Of a stretch of 64,000 nt of DNA, positions 9,118-18,495 are shown in pieces. The DNA comes from Flavobacterium hankyongi (GTDB taxonomy: Bacteria > Bacteroidota > Bacteroidia > Flavobacteriales > Flavobacteriaceae). Location of the stretch: NCBI RefSeq assembly GCF_036840915.1, contig NZ_CP085725.1:3286001-3350000 (forward strand), in the 5' to 3' direction. Every line of letters begins with the position of its first letter. Position 1 is the stretch's first letter. Made by a program: the position numbers and the translations under genes. The notes beneath the pieces were generated by a model that ran no database searches, was not told the DNA's origin, and worked only from the letters and a program-made list of their open reading frames with translations.

Positions 9118-9723
9118 ATGGCAAGATATACTGGTCCAAAAACAAAAATTGCTCGTAAGTTTGGCGAAGCAATCTTCGGAGATGATAAAGCCTTCGAGAA
9201 AAGAAATTACCCTCCAGGGCAACATGGTTTAGCTAAAAAGAGAGGTAAAAAATCTGAATACGCTATCCAGTTAATGGAAAAGCAAAAAGCTAAATATACT
9301 TACGGTATTTTAGAAAAACAATTCAGAAACTTATTCGAAAAAGCGGCTGCTTCTAAAGGTGTAACAGGTGAAATCCTTTTACAATTATGTGAAGCTCGTT
9401 TAGATAACGTAGTTTTCAGAATGGGTATCGCTCCGTCTAGAAGAGCTGCACGTCAAATTGTATCTCACAGACATATTACTGTAAATGGTGAAGTGGTTAA
9501 CGTTCCTTCTTACCATTTAAAACCTGGTGACAAAGTTGCTGTTCGTGAAAAATCTAAATCTTTAGAAGCTATCGAACGTTCTTTATCTGCATCTTCTCAC
9601 GTATATGAATGGATTACTTGGAATAACGATACTAAAGAAGGTACTTTCGTGTCTGTTCCTCAAAGAATCCAAATTACTGAGAATATCAAAGAACAACTTA
9701 TCGTCGAATTGTACAACAAATAA
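9118..9723 (+). CDS. rpsD: 30S ribosomal protein S4
   Basis: 201 residues. The N-terminal domain ([29 protein letters not shown] segment) is followed by the S4 RNA-binding domain ([34 protein letters not shown]). S4 is a primary 16S rRNA binder and the translational repressor of the alpha operon in E. coli. The long base-paired leader upstream supports autoregulation here too. Confidence 0.97.
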   Translation: MARYTGPKTKIARKFGEAIFGDDKAFEKRNYPPGQHGLAKKRGKKSEYAIQLMEKQKAKYTYGILEKQFRNLFEKAAASKGVTGEILLQLCEARLDNVVFRMGIAPSRRAARQIVSHRHITVNGEVVNVPSYHLKPGDKVAVREKSKSLEAIERSLSASSHVYEWITWNNDTKEGTFVSVPQRIQITENIKEQLIVELYNK

Positions 9724-9746
9724 TAATTGACATCAGTCGAAAATTT

Positions 9747-10739
9747 ATGGCAATATTTAATTTTCAAAAGCCCGATAAAGTTATCATGATCGATTCTACT
9801 GACTTCGAAGGAAAATTCGAATTCAGACCTCTTGAACCAGGTTACGGATTGACTGTTGGTAACGCACTTAGAAGAGTTTTACTTTCAGCATTGGAAGGAT
9901 ATGCTATCACATCTGTTCGTATCGAAGGTGTTGATCATGAATTCTCTACTATTTCTGGTGTTGTTGAAGATGTTACTGAAATTATCCTTAATCTAAAACA
10001 AGTACGTTTCAAACGTCAAATTGAAGATATCGATAACGAAGCTGTGACAATATCAATCACAGGAAAAGATCAAGTTACTGCTGGGGATTTCCAAAAATTT
10101 ATTTCTGGGTTCCAAGTGTTAAACCCTGAGTTGGTAATTTGTAACCTTGATAGTAAAGTTAACCTTAATATGGAACTTACTATTGAGAAAGGTAGAGGAT
10201 ATGTGCCAGCAGAAGAAAACAAAAAACAAAACGCTGCAATAGGTACAATCTTTACAGATTCAATCTTTACACCAGTAAAGAACGTGAAGTATGCTATCGA
10301 AAACTTCCGTGTAGAGCAAAAAACGGATTATGAAAAATTAGTTTTTGAAATTAAAACTGATGGATCTATTCATCCAAAAGATGCTCTTACTGAAGCTGCA
10401 AAAGTATTAATTCACCACTTTATGTTGTTCTCTGATGAGAGAATTACATTGGAGGCTGATGAAATTGCTCAAACAGAATCATATGATGAAGAATCATTAC
10501 ACATGAGACAGTTGTTGAAAACTAAACTTGTGGACATGGACTTATCTGTAAGAGCTTTAAATTGCTTAAAAGCAGCTGAAGTTGATACGTTGGGCGACTT
10601 AGTATCGTTTAATAAAAATGACTTAATGAAGTTCCGTAACTTTGGTAAAAAATCATTAACTGAGCTTGATGAATTAGTTGCCAATAAGAATTTAACATTC
10701 GGAATGGACTTGTCAAAATACAAATTAGATAAAGAATAA
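9747..10739 (+). CDS. rpoA: DNA-directed RNA polymerase subunit alpha
   Basis: 330 residues. The N-terminal dimerisation domain contains [24 protein letters not shown], and the C-terminal DNA-binding domain (about residues 255-320) has [22 protein letters not shown] and [13 protein letters not shown]. Length and domain order are normal. It stands between rpsD and rplQ as in most bacteria. Confidence 0.98.
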   Translation: MAIFNFQKPDKVIMIDSTDFEGKFEFRPLEPGYGLTVGNALRRVLLSALEGYAITSVRIEGVDHEFSTISGVVEDVTEIILNLKQVRFKRQIEDIDNEAVTISITGKDQVTAGDFQKFISGFQVLNPELVICNLDSKVNLNMELTIEKGRGYVPAEENKKQNAAIGTIFTDSIFTPVKNVKYAIENFRVEQKTDYEKLVFEIKTDGSIHPKDALTEAAKVLIHHFMLFSDERITLEADEIAQTESYDEESLHMRQLLKTKLVDMDLSVRALNCLKAAEVDTLGDLVSFNKNDLMKFRNFGKKSLTELDELVANKNLTFGMDLSKYKLDKE

Positions 10740-10742
10740 TTT

Positions 10743-10786
10743 ACTTCATATTTTGCTCTCCAAAGAGGATTGAAGCAAGATGAAGT
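10743..10786 (+). promoter_or_regulatory. Stem-loop in the rpoA-rplQ gap
   Basis: Nested perfect pairings are visible: ACTTCAT (10743-10749) with ATGAAGT (10780-10786), TTGCT (10753-10757) with AGCAA (10774-10778), and CTC with GAG closing a CAAA loop (10758-10767). The element fills most of the 62-nt gap and ends 15 nt before the L17 start. No T-run follows, so it is not a terminator. A role as an L17 leader or processing site is inference. Confidence 0.65.
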
Positions 10787-10801
10787 TTAAAAAGCAATGT
10801 C

Positions 10802-11287
10802 ATGAGACACGGAAAAAAAGTAAATCATTTAAGCAGACAGGCAGGACATAGAAAAGCTATGTTGGCTAATATGGCATGTTCATTAATCGAACACAAGCGT
10901 ATTAACACTACTGTTGCTAAAGCGAAAGCGTTAAAACAATTTGTTGAGCCGCTTATCACTAAATCAAAAGAAGATACTACTCACAATCGTCGTATCGTTT
11001 TCTCATACTTAAAAAGCAAATACGCTGTAACTGATTTATTCAGAGATGTAGCTGCTAAAGTTGGTGACCGTCCTGGAGGATATACTCGTATCATCAAGTT
11101 AGGAAACCGTTTAGGGGATAACGCAGATATGGCTATGATTGAGTTAGTGGATTTCAACGAAATCTACAACGGTGGTAAAAAAGAAGTTAAAAAAGCAAAA
11201 AGTCGTCGTGGTGGTGCTAAAGCTAAAAAAGCTGATGCTACTCCTGAAGCTCCTGCAACTGAAGAATCTTCTGAATCTGCTGAATAA
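10802..11287 (+). CDS. rplQ: 50S ribosomal protein L17
   Basis: 161 residues. The core [21 protein letters not shown] and [30 protein letters not shown] is classical L17. The C-terminus has an acidic, Ala/Glu-rich extension ([15 protein letters not shown]) after a Lys-rich stretch, longer than in E. coli but common in Bacteroidota. It is the last gene of the operon; a terminator follows. Confidence 0.97.
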   Translation: MRHGKKVNHLSRQAGHRKAMLANMACSLIEHKRINTTVAKAKALKQFVEPLITKSKEDTTHNRRIVFSYLKSKYAVTDLFRDVAAKVGDRPGGYTRIIKLGNRLGDNADMAMIELVDFNEIYNGGKKEVKKAKSRRGGAKAKKADATPEAPATEESSESAE

Positions 11288-11311
11288 TTATGATGCTCAA
11301 TTCATAAATAT

Positions 11312-11348
11312 AAAAAAGGATAAACATTTTAGTTTATCCTTTTTTTTT
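11312..11348 (+). terminator. Rho-independent terminator of the ribosomal operon
   Basis: AAAAAGGATAAAC and GTTTATCCTTTTT form a 13-bp stem, about half of it G-C-poor A-T pairs, around the short loop ATTTTA, followed by a run of T. It lies 25 nt after the rplQ stop. Confidence 0.9.
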
Positions 11349-11351
11349 GAA

Positions 11352-11359
11352 TAAATTTG
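11352..11359 (+). promoter_or_regulatory. -7 promoter element of carA
   Basis: TAAATTTG matches TAnnTTTG and ends 17 nt before the ATG of carA, directly after the ribosomal operon terminator. It rules out the in-frame TTG at 11347 as a start because that codon lies upstream of the predicted transcript. Confidence 0.65.
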
Positions 11360-11376
11360 TCAAACTTTACACAACA

Positions 11377-12486
11377 ATGCAACACACAACAAAACAGTCT
11401 GCTATTTTACTACTTGCAGACGGTACTATTTTTCACGGAAAGTCAATTGGAATTAAAGGGAAAACCTTTGGAGAAGTATGTTTTAATACCGGAACAACAG
11501 GTTATCAGGAGATTTTTACAGATCCTTCTTACTTTGGGCAAATTATGGTAACTACTAATGCTCACATTGGCAATTATGGTGTAAATGCTGAAGAAGTAGA
11601 ATCAGATAGAATTATGATCTCTGGTTTAGTTTGCAAAAACTTTTCAATGTTTCATTCTCGTCCAGATTCTGAAAGTAATTTGTACGATTATTTTGAAAAG
11701 CAAAATTTGATATGTATCTCTGATGTAGATACTCGCGCTTTAGTAAGTTATATTAGAGATAATGGAGCACAAAATGCGGTCATTTGTACAGATGGAACTT
11801 CGGTGGAAGAATTAAAACAATTATTAGCAGCGACTCCAGATATGGAAGGTTTAGAATTGGCTTCTAAAGTTTCAACTAAAGAGCCTTATTTCTTTGGAGA
11901 TGAAAATGCTACTTATAAAATTTCAGCTCTTGACTTAGGAATCAAAAAGAACATACTTAGAAATTTTGCAAAAAGAGATTGTTATATAAAAGTTTTTCCT
12001 TACAATGCTAGTTACGAGGATATGAAATCTTTTAATCCTGATGGTTTCTTTTTGTCTAATGGACCAGGTGATCCAGATCCTTTATTTAGTGCTCAAGATG
12101 TTGCTCGCCAAATTTTAGCTCAAAACAAACCGTTATTTGGTATATGTTTAGGACATCAAGTGATTGCTTTAGCAAATGGTGTTTCAACCTATAAAATGTT
12201 TAACGGACACAGAGGAATTAATCATCCAGTTAAAAATTTAGTTACAGGTAAAGGAGAAATTACTTCTCAAAACCACGGTTTTGCTGTGAATAAAGAAGAG
12301 TTAGAGAAACACAATGAATTAGAAATTACTCACATACATTTAAACGATGGTACAGTGGCTGGAATGAGAATGAAATCTAAAAATTGCTTTTCGGTACAAT
12401 ATCACCCAGAAGCTAGTCCAGGACCGCACGATTCATCATATTTGTTTGATCAATTCATTGAAAATATAAAATCAAGTAAAAACTAA
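11377..12486 (+). CDS. carA: Carbamoyl-phosphate synthase small subunit
   Basis: 369 residues from the ATG at 11377 (chosen because the -7 box at 11352 lies downstream of the alternative TTG). The N-terminal CPSase domain contains GTTGYQEIFTDPSY. The class I glutamine amidotransferase domain has FLSNGPGDPDP, the nucleophile elbow FGICLGHQ (Cys near residue 257) and the catalytic pair in QYHPEASPGPHDS. It supplies ammonia to CarB for carbamoyl phosphate in pyrimidine and arginine synthesis. No carB follows in this window. Confidence 0.95.
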   Translation: MQHTTKQSAILLLADGTIFHGKSIGIKGKTFGEVCFNTGTTGYQEIFTDPSYFGQIMVTTNAHIGNYGVNAEEVESDRIMISGLVCKNFSMFHSRPDSESNLYDYFEKQNLICISDVDTRALVSYIRDNGAQNAVICTDGTSVEELKQLLAATPDMEGLELASKVSTKEPYFFGDENATYKISALDLGIKKNILRNFAKRDCYIKVFPYNASYEDMKSFNPDGFFLSNGPGDPDPLFSAQDVARQILAQNKPLFGICLGHQVIALANGVSTYKMFNGHRGINHPVKNLVTGKGEITSQNHGFAVNKEELEKHNELEITHIHLNDGTVAGMRMKSKNCFSVQYHPEASPGPHDSSYLFDQFIENIKSSKN

Positions 12487-12542
12487 AACGTTATCGTTAA
12501 TAACAATTTTATTTTGAAGAGTTATTCTTAATCCAGTTTGGA

Positions 12543-12550
12543 TAAATTTG
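12543..12550 (+). promoter_or_regulatory. -7 promoter element of eno
   Basis: TAAATTTG fits the TAnnTTTG consensus and lies 36 nt before the enolase start codon. No clear -33 TTG at the usual spacing is seen. Confidence 0.6.
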
Positions 12551-12574
12551 TAATTCATTCAAAAAGAAAATTAA

Positions 12575-13879
<1,305 letters not shown>

Positions 13880-13901
13880 ATTATTTTAGTTTAATAATAT
13901 T

Positions 13902-13940
13902 AAAAACCTGATAGTCAATTTCTATCAGGTTTTCTTTTTT
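13902..13940 (+). terminator. Rho-independent terminator after eno
   Basis: AAAACCTGATAG pairs with CTATCAGGTTTT around a 7-nt loop, followed by CTTTTTTT. Confidence 0.9.
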
Positions 13941-13998
13941 TATCAAAGATTTAACGAAAACGTTTCAGTAAAACTTTTTTATTTAATACATATTTCGC

Positions 13999-14006
13999 TA
14001 AATTTG
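13999..14006 (+). promoter_or_regulatory. -7 promoter element of the citrate synthase gene
   Basis: TAAATTTG matches TAnnTTTG and ends 38 nt before the start codon at 14045, downstream of the eno terminator. Confidence 0.6.
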
Positions 14007-14044
14007 TTAAGTTATTTTAATAAGATTAATTCCCAAATTACATT

Positions 14045-15328
14045 ATGTCAAAAACAGCGATATTAGAGTACGATGGCAATAAGTATGAGTTTCCAGTTAT
14101 TATAGGGAGTGAAAACGAACCAGCTATCGACATTGAAAAATTACGTGCTTTAACTGGCGCGATTACCTTAGATCCAGGGTATAAAAATTCAGGTTCTTGT
14201 AAAAGTGATATTACTTTCCTTGATGGAGAAGAAGGAATTCTTCGTTATAGAGGTTATGCTATCGAAGATTTAGCTGAAAAAGCTGATTTCTTAGAAGTAT
14301 CTTACCTTGTTATCTTTGGAGAGTTACCTACAAAATCACAATTAGAAAAATTTGAAAACAATATTCGTAAATACACTTTAGTAAACGAAGAAATGAAAAA
14401 CATCATTGATGGTTTTCCAAAAACGGCTCATCCAATGGGTGTTTTATCTTCGCTTACAAGTGCCTTGACTGCCTTTAACCCTAAAGTGGTAAATGTAGAA
14501 AATGAGGCAGAAATGTATGAGGCAATTTGCAAAACTATGGGTAAATTCTTGGTTATTGCAACTTGGACGTATCGTAAAATGATGGGATTCCCATTAAACT
14601 ATTATGATAACACTATTGGTTATGTAGACAATTTCATGAAATTAATGTTCTCATTACCAACAGGTCCTTATACTACTAACAAAACAGTTATCAATGCTTT
14701 AGATAAATTATTCATTCTTCATGCAGATCATGAACAAAACTGTTCTACGTCTACAGTAAGAATCGTTGGTTCTTCTCATGCTGGTTTATTTGCTTCAATC
14801 TCTGCAGGGGTTTCTGCATTATGGGGACCATTACACGGTGGTGCCAATCAAGCAGTTTTGGAAATGTTAGAGCAAATCCAAAAAGATGGAGGAGATGCAC
14901 AAAAAGCATTAGCTAGAGCAAAAGATAAAGATGATCCATTCCGTTTAATGGGATTCGGACACAGAGTTTACAAAAATTTCGATCCAAGAGCAAAAATCAT
15001 TAAAAAAGCAGCTGATGAAGTATTAGCTGAACTGGGAGTTAATGATCCTATTTTAAGTATCGCTAAGCAATTAGAAGAAGCAGCTTTAGTTGATCCTTAT
15101 TTCGTTGACAGAAAATTATATCCAAACGTAGATTTCTATTCAGGAATTATTTACCGTGCTTTAGGAATTCCTACAGATATGTTTACAGTATTATTCGCTA
15201 TTGGTCGTCTTCCGGGTTGGATTGCACAATGGAAAGAAATGCGTATCAATAAAGAACCTATTGGTCGTCCTCGTCAGGTGTACACTGGTTATGCATTAAG
15301 ACCATTCGTTCCAATGGATAAAAGATAA
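14045..15328 (+). CDS. gltA: Citrate synthase (type II)
   Basis: 427 residues, the length of hexameric type II enzymes. Diagnostic stretches are FLDGEEGILRYRGYAIEDLAE, HADHEQNCSTSTVR (active-site His), GPLHGGANQAVLEML (second His) and FGHRVYKNFDPRAKI (citrate-binding Arg and the third catalytic region). It condenses oxaloacetate and acetyl-CoA at the entry of the TCA cycle. It has its own promoter and terminator. Confidence 0.97.
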   Translation: MSKTAILEYDGNKYEFPVIIGSENEPAIDIEKLRALTGAITLDPGYKNSGSCKSDITFLDGEEGILRYRGYAIEDLAEKADFLEVSYLVIFGELPTKSQLEKFENNIRKYTLVNEEMKNIIDGFPKTAHPMGVLSSLTSALTAFNPKVVNVENEAEMYEAICKTMGKFLVIATWTYRKMMGFPLNYYDNTIGYVDNFMKLMFSLPTGPYTTNKTVINALDKLFILHADHEQNCSTSTVRIVGSSHAGLFASISAGVSALWGPLHGGANQAVLEMLEQIQKDGGDAQKALARAKDKDDPFRLMGFGHRVYKNFDPRAKIIKKAADEVLAELGVNDPILSIAKQLEEAALVDPYFVDRKLYPNVDFYSGIIYRALGIPTDMFTVLFAIGRLPGWIAQWKEMRINKEPIGRPRQVYTGYALRPFVPMDKR

Positions 15329-15349
15329 ATCTTTACTATTAAATACATT

Positions 15350-15381
15350 AAAAAGCTTCTCATTTAGAGAGGCTTTTTTTT
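15350..15381 (+). terminator. Rho-independent terminator after gltA
   Basis: AAAAAGCTTCTC and GAGAGGCTTTTT pair with one G-T wobble around ATTTA, followed by T residues. Confidence 0.85.
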
Positions 15382-15388
15382 ATATTTG
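15381..15388 (+). promoter_or_regulatory. -7 promoter element of the arginase-ctlX operon
   Basis: TATATTTG matches TAnnTTTG and directly abuts the T-run of the gltA terminator. It lies 51 nt before the arginase start. Confidence 0.6.
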
Positions 15389-15439
15389 TCCGAAGATAGA
15401 ATGCTTTAAACTTTTATCTATAATCAAATAAAAAACTTT

Positions 15440-16396
15440 ATGAGTACCAATGTTACTTTTTTAATCAACAAATCTGAAATTACAGCCGGTACACGCGGAG
15501 CATCTTTGGGACCAGATGCTATTATAACTGCTGCCAGGAAAAAAGAGAGCTATATTTTTGGGGAAAATACTCTCGACAAAATTCAAAATGTTAACCGATA
15601 TTTAGATCAACCAACAAAATATCCTTTCGCCAAACGAATAGACGGATTGCTATCAATTTATGAAGAGCTAAATGCCAAAGTCTCTTCAATTCTTAAAAAC
15701 AACTCTTTTCCAATCATTTTAGCTGCAGATCATGGTTCTGCAGGAGGAACTATATCAGGACTGAAATCAACTTTTCCAGATAAACGTATTGGAGCTGTTT
15801 GGATAGATGCGCATGCAGATATTCACACACCTTATACAACACCATCAGGTAATATGCACGGAATGCCATTGGCATCAGTAATGAATATCGATAATTTGGA
15901 ATGTAAGATAAATGATGTTGATGCTGAAACTGAAGCACTTTGGAGTCAATTGAAAAATGTTGGAGGAACAAGCCAAAAAATATATCCTGACGATGTTGTT
16001 TATGTAGCTGTTCGTGATACCGAAGAACAAGAGGAAAGAATTATTGAGAAATTCGGAATAAAGTGGTTTACTGTTAATGATGTTCGTACTCAAGGTATTT
16101 CGGCGATAGTTGAAGGAATCAATGAGCATTTAAAAAATTGCGATATTATTTATGTTACTTTCGATGTAGATTCTATGGATCCTGATATGACTTCTCATGG
16201 TACAGGAACACCAGTTCCAGATGGAATTTCTCAATTGGAGGCTAAAGATTTATTAGTTGCTTTGGCACAAAATAAAAAAACGGCTTGTATTGAAATTGTT
16301 GAAGTAAATCCTTGTTTGGACGAGAAAGAAAATACAATGGCAGAAGTAACTCTTGACATTTTAGAAGCAGTTACTGATACTATAAAAAATAGATAA
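15440..16396 (+). CDS. rocF: Arginase (ureohydrolase family)
   Basis: 318 residues. All metal-binding motifs of the ureohydrolase fold are visible: AADHGSAGG (first His ligand), WIDAHADIHTP, the substrate-loop SGNMHGMPLA, FDVDSMDP and EVNPCLDEKENTM. The SGNMHG and EVNP features favour arginase over agmatinase. The enzyme would hydrolyse arginine to ornithine and urea. The stop overlaps the start of ctlX (TAATG), so the two are translationally coupled and belong to one arginine/citrulline to ornithine route. Confidence 0.85.
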   Translation: MSTNVTFLINKSEITAGTRGASLGPDAIITAARKKESYIFGENTLDKIQNVNRYLDQPTKYPFAKRIDGLLSIYEELNAKVSSILKNNSFPIILAADHGSAGGTISGLKSTFPDKRIGAVWIDAHADIHTPYTTPSGNMHGMPLASVMNIDNLECKINDVDAETEALWSQLKNVGGTSQKIYPDDVVYVAVRDTEEQEERIIEKFGIKWFTVNDVRTQGISAIVEGINEHLKNCDIIYVTFDVDSMDPDMTSHGTGTPVPDGISQLEAKDLLVALAQNKKTACIEIVEVNPCLDEKENTMAEVTLDILEAVTDTIKNR

Positions 16397-17328
16397 TGCA
16401 GCAAATTACCAATACTATAGTAATGATTCGTCCTGTTTCATTTCGTAAGAATGAACAGACAGCGGTGAATAATTTTTATCAAAAAGAAAGCAATGGTATG
16501 CTTCCTGCTACTATTAATGCGAAAGCCCAACAAGAATTTGATGCTCTAGTTGTAAAGCTACAGGAAGTTGGTGTGAATGTTATTGTAGTAGATGATACGA
16601 AAGATACGGATACACCAGATGCAATTTTTCCAAATAATTGGATTTCTTTTCATGAAACGGGAGATGTAATTTTGTATCCAATGTTTGCTGAAAATAGAAG
16701 ATTAGAACGTCGTGATGATATCTTGGATCTTTTGGAAGATGAAGGTTTTGTAATAAACGATGTGATGGATTATACTTCTGCTGAAGAAGAAGGTGTTTTC
16801 CTTGAAGGAACTGGAAGTATAGTTTTAGACAGAACAAATAATAAAGCATATTGCGCATTATCTCCTAGAGCTGATGAAGATTTGTTTATTGAGTTTTGCG
16901 AAGATTTTGAATATTCTCCAATAATCTTTAATGCATATCAAACAGTTGAAGGTAATCGTGAACTGATTTATCATACTAATGTAATGATGGCAATAGGTGA
17001 GACTTTCGCTGTAGTATGTTCTGAATGTATTGATGATAAAACAGAAAGAAAATCGGTTGTTGATAGTTTAAAACAAGACGATAAGGAAATTATTTATATC
17101 GCAGAAAACCAAGTAAGTGCTTTTGCTGGAAATATGCTTCAGATAAAAGGTGCTGATAAAAATTATTTGGTGATGAGCGAATCCGCTTATAACTCATTAA
17201 ATAAAGGACAAATTGGTCAAATTGAAAAACATACATCTATTTTGTATTCAAATTTAGAAACTATTGAAAAATATGGCGGTGGAAGTGCTCGCTGTATGAT
17301 GGCGGAAGTGTTTTTGCAAAAAGAATAA
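16396..17328 (+). CDS. ctlX: Citrulline utilization hydrolase CtlX (amidinotransferase fold)
   Basis: 310 residues of the guanidino-modifying enzyme (pentein) superfamily. The active-site pattern is present: FPNNW near the start, LEGTGSIVLDR with the catalytic acidic residue, YHTNVMMAIG with the catalytic His, and the nucleophile Cys in GGSARCMMAEV close to the C-terminus. CtlX hydrolyses citrulline to ornithine in related bacteria. An arginine deiminase or dimethylargininase role cannot be excluded. It overlaps the arginase gene by one nucleotide and is followed by a terminator. Confidence 0.85.
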   Translation: MQQITNTIVMIRPVSFRKNEQTAVNNFYQKESNGMLPATINAKAQQEFDALVVKLQEVGVNVIVVDDTKDTDTPDAIFPNNWISFHETGDVILYPMFAENRRLERRDDILDLLEDEGFVINDVMDYTSAEEEGVFLEGTGSIVLDRTNNKAYCALSPRADEDLFIEFCEDFEYSPIIFNAYQTVEGNRELIYHTNVMMAIGETFAVVCSECIDDKTERKSVVDSLKQDDKEIIYIAENQVSAFAGNMLQIKGADKNYLVMSESAYNSLNKGQIGQIEKHTSILYSNLETIEKYGGGSARCMMAEVFLQKE

Positions 17329-17340
17329 AATAGAAATAAA

Positions 17341-17375
17341 AAATCCCAAACTTTTTATGTTTGGGATTTTTATTT
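17341..17375 (+). terminator. Bidirectional rho-independent terminator
   Basis: AAATCCCAAAC and GTTTGGGATTT form an 11-bp stem around TTTTTAT, with A residues before and T residues after. It can serve ctlX on the + strand and marC on the - strand, which converge here. Confidence 0.9.
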
Positions 17376-17391
17376 CAAATGAGTTTGAAAT

Positions 17392-18027
17392 TTATTTTAT
17401 AATGTGGCTGTTTTCAATAATCTTTAAAATAGCATTCACAATATATTGTACTCCAATAGCAATTACGAAAAATCCAACAATTCTTGAAATAGCTACGATT
17501 CCTGCTTCTCCAAGATATTTTACTAAATAATGTGCACTGTTTAGAACTAAGAAAATTGATAAGGCAACTGCCAGAATGGCTCCAACCGCAATAGAAATAG
17601 CAATCCAATTGTGATGTTCCTGGTAAAAAGCAATTAATAAAGAAATCGAACCTGGTCCTGCTAATAATGGCATAGCAAGCGGAGTTAAAGCAATGGCGTG
17701 TTTTTCTTGCGCTTCAGATTCTACTTTTTTATTAATCCCTTTGCGCTTTTTCACTTTTCCAGATAACAAACCAAATCCAGAATTAGCAATAATCATACCG
17801 CCTGCAATTCGAAGTGCTTCTAGACTAATTCCAAAAAATCGTAAGACATATTCACCCATAAAATAGGCGACAATCATAATGATAAAAACATTTATTGCTG
17901 TCCACAAAGATGTTTTCGAAAGTTCTTCACGTGTATAACCATTGGTTAGTCCAACAAAAACAGGGATGGCTCCAATAGGGTTTAATACAGAAAACAAAGC
18001 AGCGAAAATGTAGAAAAATAAATCCAT
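17392..18027 (-). CDS. MarC family integral membrane protein
   Basis: 211 residues with about six hydrophobic segments. It has the MarC/UPF0056 pattern: FAALFSVLNPIGAIPVFVGLTNG near the N-terminus, RIAGGMIIANSGFGLL in the middle, AIALTPLAMPLLAGPGSISLLI, and VAISRIVGFFVIAIGVQYIVNAI at the end. The biochemical role of the family is not established; the original link to multiple antibiotic resistance has been withdrawn for E. coli MarC. A -7 box lies 10 nt upstream. Confidence 0.9.
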   Translation of the reverse strand: MDLFFYIFAALFSVLNPIGAIPVFVGLTNGYTREELSKTSLWTAINVFIIMIVAYFMGEYVLRFFGISLEALRIAGGMIIANSGFGLLSGKVKKRKGINKKVESEAQEKHAIALTPLAMPLLAGPGSISLLIAFYQEHHNWIAISIAVGAILAVALSIFLVLNSAHYLVKYLGEAGIVAISRIVGFFVIAIGVQYIVNAILKIIENSHIIK

Positions 18028-18037
18028 AAGTTTTTTG

Positions 18038-18045
18038 CAAAATTA
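18038..18045 (-). promoter_or_regulatory. -7 promoter element of the marC-like gene
   Basis: On the minus strand the sequence reads TAATTTTG, a match to TAnnTTTG, 10 nt upstream of the ATG at 18027. This predicts a very short 5' leader. Confidence 0.55.
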
Positions 18046-18138
18046 GCTTGGTAATAATTTTTTGATATGAAAGTAATGTTAAGGAATAGTTTATTTTCGA
18101 TTAAAAATACTAATTTTATTTAGTAAAACAGAAATACA

Positions 18139-18495
18139 ATGAAAACTTTAGTTATTGGGGCAAGTTCTAATCCTGAAAGATATTCTTTTTTGGCCATAAA
18201 CAGATTGTTGAATCACAATCATGAAGTCGTAGCTATTGGATTAAAAAACGAAAATATTCTTGGTGTAGATGTTCAAAAAGGTTTTCCTAATTTTGAAGGG
18301 ATCGATACAGTAACATTATATATTAATCCACAACGGCAAAATGAATATTATGATTACATTGTAGGTTTAAAACCAAGAAGGGTCATCTTTAATCCAGGTA
18401 CAGAAAATCCTGAGTTTTATAAAATTCTTGATTTAAGCAAAATAAGTTATGAGGTTGCTTGTACTTTGGTTTTGCTGACAACTAACCAGTATTAA
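18139..18495 (+). CDS. CoA-binding domain protein
   Basis: 118 residues forming a single Rossmann-like CoA-binding domain (CoA_binding_2 type). The N-terminus MKTLVIGASSNPERYSFLAIN is the nucleotide-binding loop. IDTVTLYINPQRQNEYYDYI and KPRRVIFNPGTENPEF follow the family pattern, in which the last segment carries the conserved NPG. The exact role is unknown. Its stop codon overlaps the stop of the convergent symporter gene. A TAATTTTA sequence at 18111 is a possible weak -7 element. Confidence 0.8.
   Translation: MKTLVIGASSNPERYSFLAINRLLNHNHEVVAIGLKNENILGVDVQKGFPNFEGIDTVTLYINPQRQNEYYDYIVGLKPRRVIFNPGTENPEFYKILDLSKISYEVACTLVLLTTNQY

Noticed and set aside
11172..11354. + strand frame rich in Lys and Leu over the end of rplQ
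   Set aside because: It is an out-of-frame reading of the Lys/Ala-rich L17 tail and runs into the terminator.
11347..11376. Alternative TTG start of carA
   Set aside because: It lies upstream of the -7 element at 11352-11359, overlaps the terminator T-run, and adds residues not seen in CarA.
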